From contig DAOVNL010000016.1 in assembly GCA_030630245.1 (NCBI GenBank), positions 1 through 9,907 on the forward strand: a stretch of DNA of 9,907 bases, in the 5' to 3' direction. Shown here in pieces: positions 1-7,491 of the stretch. The translations under genes and the position numbers were made by a program. This DNA comes from Candidatus Omnitrophota bacterium (GTDB lineage: Bacteria > Omnitrophota > Gorgyraeia > B26-G9). The notes beneath the pieces were generated by a model. That model had not been told where the DNA came from and did not search any database. It worked only from the letters and a program-made list of their open reading frames with translations. The first letter of the stretch is position 1. Each line of letters starts with the position of its first letter.

Positions 1-3000
1 ACCCATAAGGCGACAAGACAGATGCGGGAGCGGATTTTAGAGCAGCTTAAAAAGATCGCTTTAGATGCTTTTTCAAGTCAAAGCGAAAAGATCGATTTGC
101 TCGGGGCTTTGGGCCATAGAGAGGAATATTTGCGGGAAAGGGCATTCAGGATTCTTGACTATATCATTGCTAATTATAATTTCTTCCAGGTTAAGAATAT
201 CGATAGCTTTATAAATGTTATCCTTTCCGGATGCGCGTCGGAATTAAACCTCTCCGCTAATTTTCGTATCAAGGAAAACTACTCTTCGTATGTATCCTAC
301 GCGCTTGATGAGTGCATAGACCGGGCAAACCATGATGAGCAAACGGCAGTAATTTTCGGGAATTTTATCAGACAGTATCTTTTTCTTGAAAACCGGACAG
401 GCTGGTTTCCGAAAAATGACATCTTCGATATAATCAGCGGAATGTTTTCTCAGATCAATATATACGGCGGCAGCTTTAGCGGATTTCCCTCAAGCGATAA
501 TGAACTGATTGTTTTAAAACAGAAAATCATCTCGATGTTAAAGCAAATTTATGAGGTGAGGCCTGAGGGTATGAATAAGCGGTTTCTTAATACTACCCTG
601 AAAAATTTTCTTGAGAAAAATACACAGGGTTTTAATATCGCTGATCTGGATAAGAAGTCATTTACCTCAAATGTTCTACCCATGAATAAGGGGTTTACCG
701 CCTCATCTGAACTTGTGAAGCTCTGGGATGAATTCAGGGGGCTGATGGGAGTGCTTAGTGAAAAAGAGGCCCTGTCGCTTTTTAATTGCTACATAGATAT
801 ATTCAAAAACGTTTATGATTACTTTCGTCAATACGCGCGCAAGGATGATGTTGTATTTATGGAGGAACTCAATAAACAGGCACGTTTTTTATTTGAAGAT
901 ATGGGCCTTAGTGTTCCTGAAATATATTACAGGTTAGCCGGGCGTCTAAGGTATTTTCTGATAGATGAATTCCAGGATACAAGCAAATTACAATGGGGTA
1001 ATTTGTTCTTGATGGTGGAAGAGGCCCTGTCCTTAGGCGGATCGCTCTTTTACGTAGGAGACAGAAAGCAGGCAATATACCGGTTCCGCGGCGGCAATGT
1101 TGATCTTTTTGACAGTATAAAGACTGATTTTGCTCAGTTTAATGTCAGTGATAAGCTAATCCTGAAAACCAATTACCGTTCTCAAAAGGAAGTGGTTTTG
1201 TTTAATAATGAAATATTTTCACCTCTGAATTTGCGGTGCTTCCTGGAAAAACAGCAGAATGATGCCGGGAGCAGCCTTAAATTCTTCCGAAAATTTGAAA
1301 TAGATGAGATCATCTCAGTATTTAAGGATGCTGAGCAAAAATACCGCGAAGATAAAGCCCGGGGGTATGTCAGTGTTGATTATGTAGAATATACTGACAA
1401 GGAGAACCGTGATGAGCTTATTCGCGCGAGGTTGATCTCAACGGTAGATTCTTTAAAAAAGCGTTTTGCCTTAAAGCATATCGCGATTTTATGCAGAAGC
1501 AACCGGGAGATAGAGGCAGTTACCGGATGGCTTAGCGAGCATAAGATAAACGTAGAATCTGAACGTACACTTAATATCCTGAACAATTATCTAATACGTG
1601 AGCTCATTGAATTTTTAAAATTCCTGAATTCACCTTTAGATACAATAGCTTTCTCGTCCTTTGTCTTGGGTGAAATTTTTTTAGCGGCAAGCGGATTGGA
1701 ACGTGAAGAAGTAGCTTATTTTATTTTTAAATTCAATAACGCGAATAAAGCAATGGAACAGGATTCCGGGGTTTTATACCGGGCGTTCAGAAAGCAGTAT
1801 GCTGAAATATGGAATAATTATATCGCTGAATTTTTTAAAAATGTCGGTTTTATATCTCTTTATGAATTGCTGGTAAGCATTATCGATAAATTCAAGGTTC
1901 TCGAGAATTTTGGTTCTTTCCAGGGATTTCTTATGCGTTTTCTGGAGCTGATTAAAGAGCAGGAGGAAGAAAGTCCGGACATTGCTTTATTTCTTAGCTA
2001 TCTTGAAACAGCTCCGGAAAAGAAGTTATATGTAAACTTTTCAGATGAAAACGCGGTTAAGGTAATGACCATTCATAAAGCAAAAGGATTAGGCTTTCCG
2101 GTTGTGCTTGTGCCTTTTTTAAATATAGATATACCTGAACCGGGTACTCAGATCAAAGGCCTAAGAGCTCCTTACGTTGTTTATGAAAAGCGGGACAACA
2201 GCAGGGAATTCGGGCTTTTAAGGCTTGATTCGAAATACGCGAAATTTTCCGGTCATATAGGTGATATATATCGAAAGGAATATTTAAAATCTTTTATTGA
2301 TGAGCTCAATGTTATCTATGTTACTTTTACCAGGGCACAAAGTGAGCTTTATGTTTTTATTCCTTTTAGTTTATCGAAAACCTCGCGTTCAAACAACGCG
2401 GCGTTCTACCTCATCCCTGAGGAAATAACTCAGCGCGGGACTAAGCTGAGCTACAGTGAGTATAATACAGGCAGTCATCCTGAAACAATGCATATATCTT
2501 TGCCGAAATACCGTGACTGGATAGCTGCTTTAAAAGAGGAGTTTACTATTGGGGCCGAATTGCGAAACAGATCAGCCATAAGACGTGGTGAGATCCTGCA
2601 TGCAATGCTGAGTAATATAGGCAGCCTGAACTATGAGAACCTGGAGGATGTGCTTAAAGGACTGGATAGGAAATTTGAGAGAGAATGCCCAATAGCTGAT
2701 GAGCGCGATGAATATATAAGAATAGTAAGTGAAATACTCAGCTCTGAGAATACCAGGCAGTTTTTTTACCCGGAAGAAAATACAGAAGTGGGCAGGGAAA
2801 AGGAATTCGTTGATAAGGCGGGCAGGACTAAAAGGGTGGACCGCATCCTTGTAAGCGATACAGAGGTTATGATCATTGATTATAAGAGCTCGCAGGAAAA
2901 TAAAAAAGATGATATCGCTCAACTTAAAGAGTATAAGCAAATTGCCGCAGCTGTCTATCCTAAGAAGTTCGTACGAGGATTTATTCTTTACATCGATAAG

Positions 3001-3021
3001 GTTATGGCCGAAGAGGCTTGA
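1..3021 (+). CDS. addA: AddA-like UvrD/REP-family helicase-nuclease, 5' end outside window
   Basis: Probable helicase-nuclease subunit of an AddAB/RecBCD-type double-strand-break resection complex. The frame is open from base 1, and its first codons read THKATRQMRERI, which matches helicase motif Ia (TNKAAxxMxxRI). The gene therefore begins upstream, with Walker A missing from view, and the ATG at 22 is internal. Visible superfamily 1 motifs, in order: DEFQDTS Walker B (964-984), GDRKQAIYRFRGG motif III (1057-1095), NYRS motif IV (1171-1182), MTIHKAKGLGFP motif V (2065-2100) and NVIYVTFTRA motif VI (2308-2337). The C-terminal part is a RecB-type PD-(D/E)XK nuclease: GEILH (2587-2601), an aspartate in KRVDRIL (Asp codon 2839), IIDYKSS (2872-2892, Asp codon 2878 and Lys codon 2884) and QLKEY (2920-2934). 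About 1006 residues are visible, so the full protein is probably slightly longer, near the usual AddA size. It ends in TGA 19 nt before addB. A RecB-type assignment is the alternative, but pairing with an AddB-like partner and absence of recC/recD here favour AddA. Confidence 0.82.
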   Translation, partial: THKATRQMRERILEQLKKIALDAFSSQSEKIDLLGALGHREEYLRERAFRILDYIIANYNFFQVKNIDSFINVILSGCASELNLSANFRIKENYSSYVSYALDECIDRANHDEQTAVIFGNFIRQYLFLENRTGWFPKNDIFDIISGMFSQINIYGGSFSGFPSSDNELIVLKQKIISMLKQIYEVRPEGMNKRFLNTTLKNFLEKNTQGFNIADLDKKSFTSNVLPMNKGFTASSELVKLWDEFRGLMGVLSEKEALSLFNCYIDIFKNVYDYFRQYARKDDVVFMEELNKQARFLFEDMGLSVPEIYYRLAGRLRYFLIDEFQDTSKLQWGNLFLMVEEALSLGGSLFYVGDRKQAIYRFRGGNVDLFDSIKTDFAQFNVSDKLILKTNYRSQKEVVLFNNEIFSPLNLRCFLEKQQNDAGSSLKFFRKFEIDEIISVFKDAEQKYREDKARGYVSVDYVEYTDKENRDELIRARLISTVDSLKKRFALKHIAILCRSNREIEAVTGWLSEHKINVESERTLNILNNYLIRELIEFLKFLNSPLDTIAFSSFVLGEIFLAASGLEREEVAYFIFKFNNANKAMEQDSGVLYRAFRKQYAEIWNNYIAEFFKNVGFISLYELLVSIIDKFKVLENFGSFQGFLMRFLELIKEQEEESPDIALFLSYLETAPEKKLYVNFSDENAVKVMTIHKAKGLGFPVVLVPFLNIDIPEPGTQIKGLRAPYVVYEKRDNSREFGLLRLDSKYAKFSGHIGDIYRKEYLKSFIDELNVIYVTFTRAQSELYVFIPFSLSKTSRSNNAAFYLIPEEITQRGTKLSYSEYNTGSHPETMHISLPKYRDWIAALKEEFTIGAELRNRSAIRRGEILHAMLSNIGSLNYENLEDVLKGLDRKFERECPIADERDEYIRIVSEILSSENTRQFFYPEENTEVGREKEFVDKAGRTKRVDRILVSDTEVMIIDYKSSQENKKDDIAQLKEYKQIAAAVYPKKFVRGFILYIDKVMAEEA

Positions 3022-3040
3022 AATAGGATTTTAAGGGAAA

Positions 3041-5878
3041 ATGAAAAAAATAATCACATATAATTTTAGTGAAGATTTTATCGAAAATTTAGCGCGGTAT
3101 TTAATAGATAATCTGCCTGGCAATGATTTTGGCCGTATATGTATAGTTTTTGGAGGCAAAAGGCCGGCATTATTCTTAAAACGCGTACTGGCCGCAAAAC
3201 TCAAAAGCAGTTTTATCCCCCCACGGTTTTTCTCGATAAACGAATTCGTGCAATATGTGGCATCCGGAACGGATATTGTTGATAAAATATCTGAACTGGA
3301 AGCGTGTTTCGCGGTTTATACACTTGCTAAAAACAATGTCCCCCAGGTTTTGAGGGCAAGGCAAACATTTTCGGAATTTCTGCCATGGGCAAGAGAAATA
3401 GTGTCTTTTATCGATCATCTTGATCTTGAAGATATCGCTCAGGAACGTTTAAGCAATATCGAAGAAAATGCCGAGATAGGGTATGAGGTTCCGGAAGCGA
3501 TTAATAAATTGCTTGAGCATATAGTTGTCCTTCGAGGCCTTTATCACGGTATGATGAAAAGAAAGGGGAAATATCCCAGGGGATTGCTGTATCTGAGGGC
3601 AGCAAAAAAGTGCTCTAATGCTGATTTAAGTGAATTTGATAAAGTATTGTTTTGTAACTTCTTTGATCTGCATGAAACGGAAAAACAGATAATTAAAAAT
3701 TATTATGATAAGGATAAAGCAGTATTATTTTTTCAAAAAGATTCCCGGGCCTGGCCGCAGTTTGATGAATTATCCAGGTGTTTTGGCGCAAAAATATCGC
3801 CTCAAACGCGGGAAACAGCCAATACTAAAATAAACCTTTATGCCGGATTTGACACGCATTCACAGGTGGGAATAGTGCGGGAAATTCTGAGTTCGATCAA
3901 GAATAAAAAAGATAGAGAAAACACGGTAATAGTTTTGCCGCAGACGGAAACCATTATTCCTCTTTTATCGGAAATTTCATCCTGCATTGATGAATTCAAT
4001 GTATCCATGGGATATCCTGTAAACCGCAGCACCTTGTACAATTTATTTGACGTGATAAATAGAGCGCAAAAAACCAGGAAGAAGGACGAATATTATACAA
4101 GGGATTATCTGTCTGCGCTCAAGCATCCTTTGCTGAAGAACCTCCGCGTTTGCTCTGATGCGGCTCTCACCAGGGTGCTCGTGCACAAGATCGAGGAGAT
4201 CCTGAGCGGCATGCAGGACTCGGATTTAGGGGGGAGTCTTTTTATAAAACTTGATTCTGTCCTTAATTTAGACAAACTATATGAACTTGTCAGAGGCCAG
4301 CTTAAGACGATGTCGATATCAGCGAATACTGATGAACTTAAAACCGCACTCAAAACCCTGCATGAATATGCATTTTCTGATTGGGAGAATATATCAACTT
4401 TAAGCCAATTTTCCCAAACGCTGGAGAGATTCCTGGATATGCTTATGATGAAAAGTCTGCTTGATACTTATCCCATGAATCTCAAAATAATCAAAACGAT
4501 ATTTACTCTCTGCAATGAGTTTCGCGCTGAGGCGCTGGGGCGGGAAAAGTTTTCACAGCTTGAGATCTTTAAAATATTCGATGACTTTTTAAAGAAAGAA
4601 AAGATCGCCTTTAGCGGAACCCCTCTAAAAGGGCTGCAAATCCTCGGATTATTTGAAACCCGCGCTTTGAAATTTAATAATGTCATTGTTATGGATGTCA
4701 ACGAATCGCTTCTTCCCAGATTGAGCGCGAATGAGCCGCTGGTTCCCAGGGCAGTGCTTATCAGCCTGGGATTGGACAGGCTTGAAGTAGAGGAGGCTAT
4801 ACAGAGGTATCAGTTCCTGCGCCTGATAAAATCCGCTGAAAATGTTCACCTTGTTTATAATGACAGCCCCCAAATGCAGAAAAGCCGTTTTATCGAAGAG
4901 ATGATTTGGGATGAGGAAAAGCGAACAGGGCGGATAAATAAACAAAGCGTTCCGCGCGCCGCGTTTAACTGTGAGGTTATAACCAAACAGGGCAGTATTG
5001 AAAAAAATAAAAATATAATAAAGGATTTTAATAATTTTACATTTTCGGCATCAAGTCTGAATGTGTATTTGAAATGCCCCATGCAGTTTTATTATAAATA
5101 TGTCCTTGGCTTAAGCGAAAAGGAAGACCTTCTTGATGAGCTTGAAAACCGGGAAGTCGGCAACTTTATACACAATCTGCTCGAAGATACATTCCTCAAA
5201 TTTGTTAATAAAGCTCCGAGGATCGATAAAGTTTTTAAAAAGAAATTTTTTGCCGAATTTGATAATCGATTTGATAAAGAATTCAAGCGCCGGATGAAAT
5301 CCGATGCTTTTATGATTGAACAGATAATGCGCTATCGTTTAGAGCGGTTTCTTGATAATGAGGCGGCAAATCCGGACCGGAAAGTGGAAATCATCGAAGG
5401 ATTGGAAAAAGATATTATGACACAGATCAAGCTAAGCAATAGAAAAATATTATTTAAATGCCGCATAGACAGAATAGACCGTATGGGTTCTGAGCGCATC
5501 CAGGTGATCGATTATAAGACTGGAAGCAGTGACGCGGTGCCCGGGACTTTAAAAAATCTGCAGAATGCTTTAAATAATCCTGAGCGCAGGACGATTAAGA
5601 AGGCAATAAAATCATTTCAATTGCCTTTATATTTATACTGCGTGCAGAAAGAGTATAAAGCTTCTACCATCAGCGCAGCCTTGTATAATCTAAGGACATT
5701 AAAACTCGATGAATTCCCAAAGCCCAGAGAATACGCGCTTAAAGAGGAGATAATGGGTTGTTCTCTTAAGATGCTGGATTTTATTGTAGAAGAAATTTAC
5801 GATATAAACATTCCGTTTGAAGCGGATGAGAACGAAGATTCATGCAGGTATTGCCCCTTTGCCGGAGCATGCAGGTAG
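3041..5878 (+). CDS. addB: AddB-like PD-(D/E)XK nuclease subunit with predicted 4Fe-4S site
   Basis: Probable AddB partner of the preceding helicase, cytosolic, 945 aa. The N-terminal region is an AddB-type inactivated helicase fold. Its first strand and loop read IVFGGKRPALFLKR, and I see no GxxGxGKT Walker A. A helicase-like stretch with LGLFETRAL (about residues 535-543) and VNESLLPR follows. The C-terminal nuclease begins with SASSLNVYLKCPMQFYYKY. It contains GNFIH (G707, H711), CRIDRID (D810), VIDYKTG (D824, K826) and QLPLY (Q860, Y864), all the expected motifs. Four cysteines, C679 and C935-x2-C938-x5-C944, reproduce the spacing of the iron-sulfur nuclease of Bacillus AddB; the last is the penultimate residue. 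The start is ATG 3041, with AAGGG at 3033-3037 or AGGA at 3025-3028 as ribosome binding site. It is almost certainly cotranscribed with addA. In Bacillus the order is addB-addA; here addA comes first. The rest of the protein is too divergent to assign residue by residue. Confidence 0.8.
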   Translation: MKKIITYNFSEDFIENLARYLIDNLPGNDFGRICIVFGGKRPALFLKRVLAAKLKSSFIPPRFFSINEFVQYVASGTDIVDKISELEACFAVYTLAKNNVPQVLRARQTFSEFLPWAREIVSFIDHLDLEDIAQERLSNIEENAEIGYEVPEAINKLLEHIVVLRGLYHGMMKRKGKYPRGLLYLRAAKKCSNADLSEFDKVLFCNFFDLHETEKQIIKNYYDKDKAVLFFQKDSRAWPQFDELSRCFGAKISPQTRETANTKINLYAGFDTHSQVGIVREILSSIKNKKDRENTVIVLPQTETIIPLLSEISSCIDEFNVSMGYPVNRSTLYNLFDVINRAQKTRKKDEYYTRDYLSALKHPLLKNLRVCSDAALTRVLVHKIEEILSGMQDSDLGGSLFIKLDSVLNLDKLYELVRGQLKTMSISANTDELKTALKTLHEYAFSDWENISTLSQFSQTLERFLDMLMMKSLLDTYPMNLKIIKTIFTLCNEFRAEALGREKFSQLEIFKIFDDFLKKEKIAFSGTPLKGLQILGLFETRALKFNNVIVMDVNESLLPRLSANEPLVPRAVLISLGLDRLEVEEAIQRYQFLRLIKSAENVHLVYNDSPQMQKSRFIEEMIWDEEKRTGRINKQSVPRAAFNCEVITKQGSIEKNKNIIKDFNNFTFSASSLNVYLKCPMQFYYKYVLGLSEKEDLLDELENREVGNFIHNLLEDTFLKFVNKAPRIDKVFKKKFFAEFDNRFDKEFKRRMKSDAFMIEQIMRYRLERFLDNEAANPDRKVEIIEGLEKDIMTQIKLSNRKILFKCRIDRIDRMGSERIQVIDYKTGSSDAVPGTLKNLQNALNNPERRTIKKAIKSFQLPLYLYCVQKEYKASTISAALYNLRTLKLDEFPKPREYALKEEIMGCSLKMLDFIVEEIYDINIPFEADENEDSCRYCPFAGACR

Positions 5879-5879
5879 A

Positions 5880-5914
5880 GTCAGGAAGTCAGGGTCAAAT
5901 CTTGACATTTGACA
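5880..5914. repeat. compact direct/inverted GTCA repeat after addB
   Basis: Just after the addB stop there are two copies of GTCAGG (5880-5885, 5888-5893), 8 nt apart. Next is GTCAAAT (5894-5900), which pairs perfectly with ATTTGAC (5907-5913) across a 6-nt loop. The loop itself contains TTGAC, so GTCAA (5894-5898) can alternatively pair with TTGAC (5902-5906). The two structures exclude each other. No T-run follows, so this is a poor intrinsic terminator. The same bases hold two perfect -35-like TTGACA hexamers (5902-5907, 5909-5914), but downstream -10 candidates are weak (AAGAAT 5926-5931, TATGGG 5933-5938). It could be a mobile-element end, a protein-binding site or part of a promoter for the gene at 6036. 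The rest of this 157-nt spacer shows only a TTAGAT direct repeat (5952-5957, 5960-5965). Confidence 0.5.
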
Positions 5915-6035
5915 TATTTAAGTTTAAGAATGTATGGGATGTGAAACGTAGTTAGATAATTAGATGTCCATTTTCTTCCGCAATCTTTTTACTTCGCTAA
6001 AGGTCAAAGCCGAAAAACAGTGAGGCAGGTGAAAA

Positions 6036-6740
6036 ATGAAAAAAGCGGTTATTCTGATGATTTTAGTGTTAAGATTGTTTTGCCCGCGGGCTTTTGCTGA
6101 GGAAGTGATCGTTAGCCCTGTAAATCATGCCAGCTTTGTATTGCAGCTTGGAGATTTTACTTTTTTTGTTGACTCAGTCGAAGACGCGCAATTGTACAGC
6201 GCTTACTCTATCCCGGATTTTATTTTGATTACTGACATTCATCATGATCATTTGAGTAAACAGGTAGTAGATGTGCTAAAGGCACCGGAAACGGTTGTTA
6301 TCGGTCCCAAAGCGGTAATTGACATCCTTGGTTACGGAGAAGTGCTTAATAACAATGAAGACAAAACCTTTGACGGGATTACTATTTTTGCTATACCTAT
6401 GTATAACTTAACAAAAAAGAGACTGCGTTTTCATCCAAAGGGAAGGGGCAACGGATACCTTATTAAAACAGATGAGAACAGAATATATATTTCCGGGGAT
6501 ACCGAAGATATTCCCGAGATGAAAAGTCTTAAAAATATCGATTATGCCTTTATTTGCATGAATTTGCCCTATACCATGAGTGTAAAGCAGGCTGCCTCGG
6601 CCGTGCTTGAGTTTCAACCCCGGGTTGTTTATCCTTACCATTACCGCGGCAAAAATATGGAAAGCGATCTTTACAAATTTAAGGCGTTGCTCAAAAATGC
6701 TGAGGATATTGAGGTGAGGTTGCTTGACTGGTATAAATAA
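6036..6740 (+). CDS. exported metallo-beta-lactamase-fold hydrolase (UlaG-like)
   Basis: A 234-aa MBL-fold protein of the UlaG-like metal-dependent hydrolase group; the substrate is unknown. An N-terminal signal peptide is visible: MKK, a hydrophobic core AVILMILVLRLF, then a likely cleavage after AFA (before EE). The mature enzyme should therefore lie outside the inner membrane. There is no convincing lipobox. The mature part begins with NHASFVLQLGDFTFFVDSV, the usual first strands. The metal-binding loop is TDIHHDHL (D67, H69, D71, H72): the first histidine of the standard HxHxDH motif is aspartate. Further ligands are D155 in SGDTED and H202 in YPYHYRG. Length and motif order are complete. 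The start is ATG 6036 with AGGTGA at 6027-6032 and GAGG at 6022-6025. The flanking spacers (157 and 138 nt) suggest it is transcribed apart from addAB and from the folate operon. It is confidently MBL-fold; the reaction cannot be named. Confidence 0.85.
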   Translation: MKKAVILMILVLRLFCPRAFAEEVIVSPVNHASFVLQLGDFTFFVDSVEDAQLYSAYSIPDFILITDIHHDHLSKQVVDVLKAPETVVIGPKAVIDILGYGEVLNNNEDKTFDGITIFAIPMYNLTKKRLRFHPKGRGNGYLIKTDENRIYISGDTEDIPEMKSLKNIDYAFICMNLPYTMSVKQAASAVLEFQPRVVYPYHYRGKNMESDLYKFKALLKNAEDIEVRLLDWYK

Positions 6741-6748
6741 GGAGAAAC

Positions 6749-6866
6749 ATGAACAAATTTGATTAGCAGCATCAAAGAGCATTATATGAAATTTGGGGTC
6801 ATTCCCTGCCTATAATTTCCTGCCTTGACTACCCTCACTAAAACGGGTAAAATAAAAGTTCAATAA
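6749..6866 (+). pseudogene. short decayed reading frame behind an orphan ribosome binding site
   Basis: AAGGAG (6739-6744) overlaps the stop codon of the hydrolase gene and sits 4 nt before ATG 6749, as if a cotranslated gene began here. That ATG reads only MNKFD before TAG (6764-6766). One base over, an uninterrupted frame continues from about 6753: TNLISSIKEHYMKFGVIPCL to TAA 6813, then FPALTTLTKTGKIKVQ to a double stop at 6864-6869. One frameshift and one nonsense change would join these into a 35-40-residue protein-like sequence. I do not recognise it. It may be the remains of a gene, a very short real peptide, or chance. Its downstream end overlaps the promoter of fchA. Confidence 0.3.
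6825..6853 (+). promoter_or_regulatory. sigma70-type promoter for the fchA-folD operon
   Basis: TTGACT (6825-6830, 5 of 6 consensus) and TAAAAT (6848-6853, 5 of 6) are separated by exactly 17 nt. Transcription would start near 6860, giving a leader of about 19 nt that carries the AAGGAGA ribosome binding site (6868-6874) of fchA. This is the best promoter-like match in the window and stands at the expected place, after a spacer and before a tight operon. A 5-bp inverted repeat, TACCC (6830-6834) and GGGTA (6845-6849), fills the spacer and touches both hexamers, so it might be an operator. The leader is too short for a riboswitch. Confidence 0.6.
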
Positions 6867-6878
6867 TAAGGAGAACCC

Positions 6879-7490
6879 ATGTATATAAGAAAAGACCTGA
6901 AAAAATATATAGATGATCTGGCTTCGGAGGACAGCGTTCCCGGCGGAGGCAGCGCAGCTGCTTTAGCCGGTGCAATCGGGATAGCTTTAAGCAGTATGGT
7001 GGCAAATTTTACGGTTACCAGCATTCAATACAAAAGTGAACACCCGCGTATGAAAAAGCTGCTGAAGAAAAATGAATCACTGCGTAAGAAAATTCAGCTT
7101 TTGATAGATAAGGACGTGGTTGTTTTTCTTAAACTGCAGGATGTTATGAAAATTCCCAAGGCGAACAGTCAAAGAGTAACGCTTATGCAAAAGGGACTCA
7201 AGGAGGCGGCAAATATCCCGCATGAAATATGCCGTTTTTGCCGGGAGGCGATGAAGCTTGCCGCTGATATTACTAAAATCGGCAATATCAATCTCGTCTC
7301 AGACAGCGGCGGCGCAGTCTATCTTCTGGAGGCTGCGTTTAGATCCGCGGAACTTAATGTTAAAATCAACCTGAAATATATACAGGACAAAGGGTTTATA
7401 AGTAAAAAGATGAAAGAGCTGAAAACAATGTCTGCGTTTATGGCAAAAACAAAAAAGCCTATTATCGATAAAATAGAAAGCTGTTTATAA
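6879..7490 (+). CDS. fchA: methenyltetrahydrofolate cyclohydrolase, FTCD_C/FchA family
   Basis: A cyclodeaminase/cyclohydrolase-fold protein of 203 aa, the usual length for a free-standing member. It most likely interconverts 10-formyl-THF and 5,10-methenyl-THF in the cytosol. Signatures: the family N-terminus with VPGGGSAAALAGAIG (residues 20-34), followed by the helix ALSSMVANFT; a middle helix with LKEAANIPHEICRFC; and the C-terminal NLVSDSGGAVYLLEAAF and LNVKINL, matching the family's SD...A...NVxIN pattern. ATG 6879 is preceded by AAGGAGA (6868-6874) with 4 nt spacing. It is first in an apparent operon, and folD starts 1 nt after its stop. The family also includes the cyclodeaminase domain of formiminotransferase-cyclodeaminase, used in histidine breakdown. 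The folD neighbour and absence of a formiminotransferase domain favour the cyclohydrolase role. The substitutions in the adjacent FolD make this enzyme the likely provider of the step. Confidence 0.85.
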   Translation: MYIRKDLKKYIDDLASEDSVPGGGSAAALAGAIGIALSSMVANFTVTSIQYKSEHPRMKKLLKKNESLRKKIQLLIDKDVVVFLKLQDVMKIPKANSQRVTLMQKGLKEAANIPHEICRFCREAMKLAADITKIGNINLVSDSGGAVYLLEAAFRSAELNVKINLKYIQDKGFISKKMKELKTMSAFMAKTKKPIIDKIESCL

Positions 7491-7491
7491 G

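Noticed and set aside
1..5878. A defence system built from the large helicase and nuclease pair
   Set aside because: Both proteins match the AddA/AddB layout motif by motif, including the Fe-S cysteines, and there is no accompanying defence gene. Housekeeping recombination repair is the simpler explanation.
5960..6040. A minus-strand frame ending ALTFSEVKRLRKKMDI before a stop, possibly a transposase C-terminus
   Set aside because: It has no recognisable domain, no start of its own and runs into the ribosome binding site and start of the hydrolase gene. The resemblance to any transposase tail is not convincing.
6788..6819. GAAATT/AATTTC inverted repeat around GGGGTCATTCCC as an insertion-element remnant or terminator
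   Set aside because: Only 6 bp of A/T-rich pairing across a 20-nt loop with no T-run. The resemblance to known dispersed repeats is from memory only.
6854..6878. A riboswitch (THF or cobalamin) before the folate operon
   Set aside because: The predicted leader after the promoter is about 19 nt, far too short, and no aptamer-like structure is visible further upstream.
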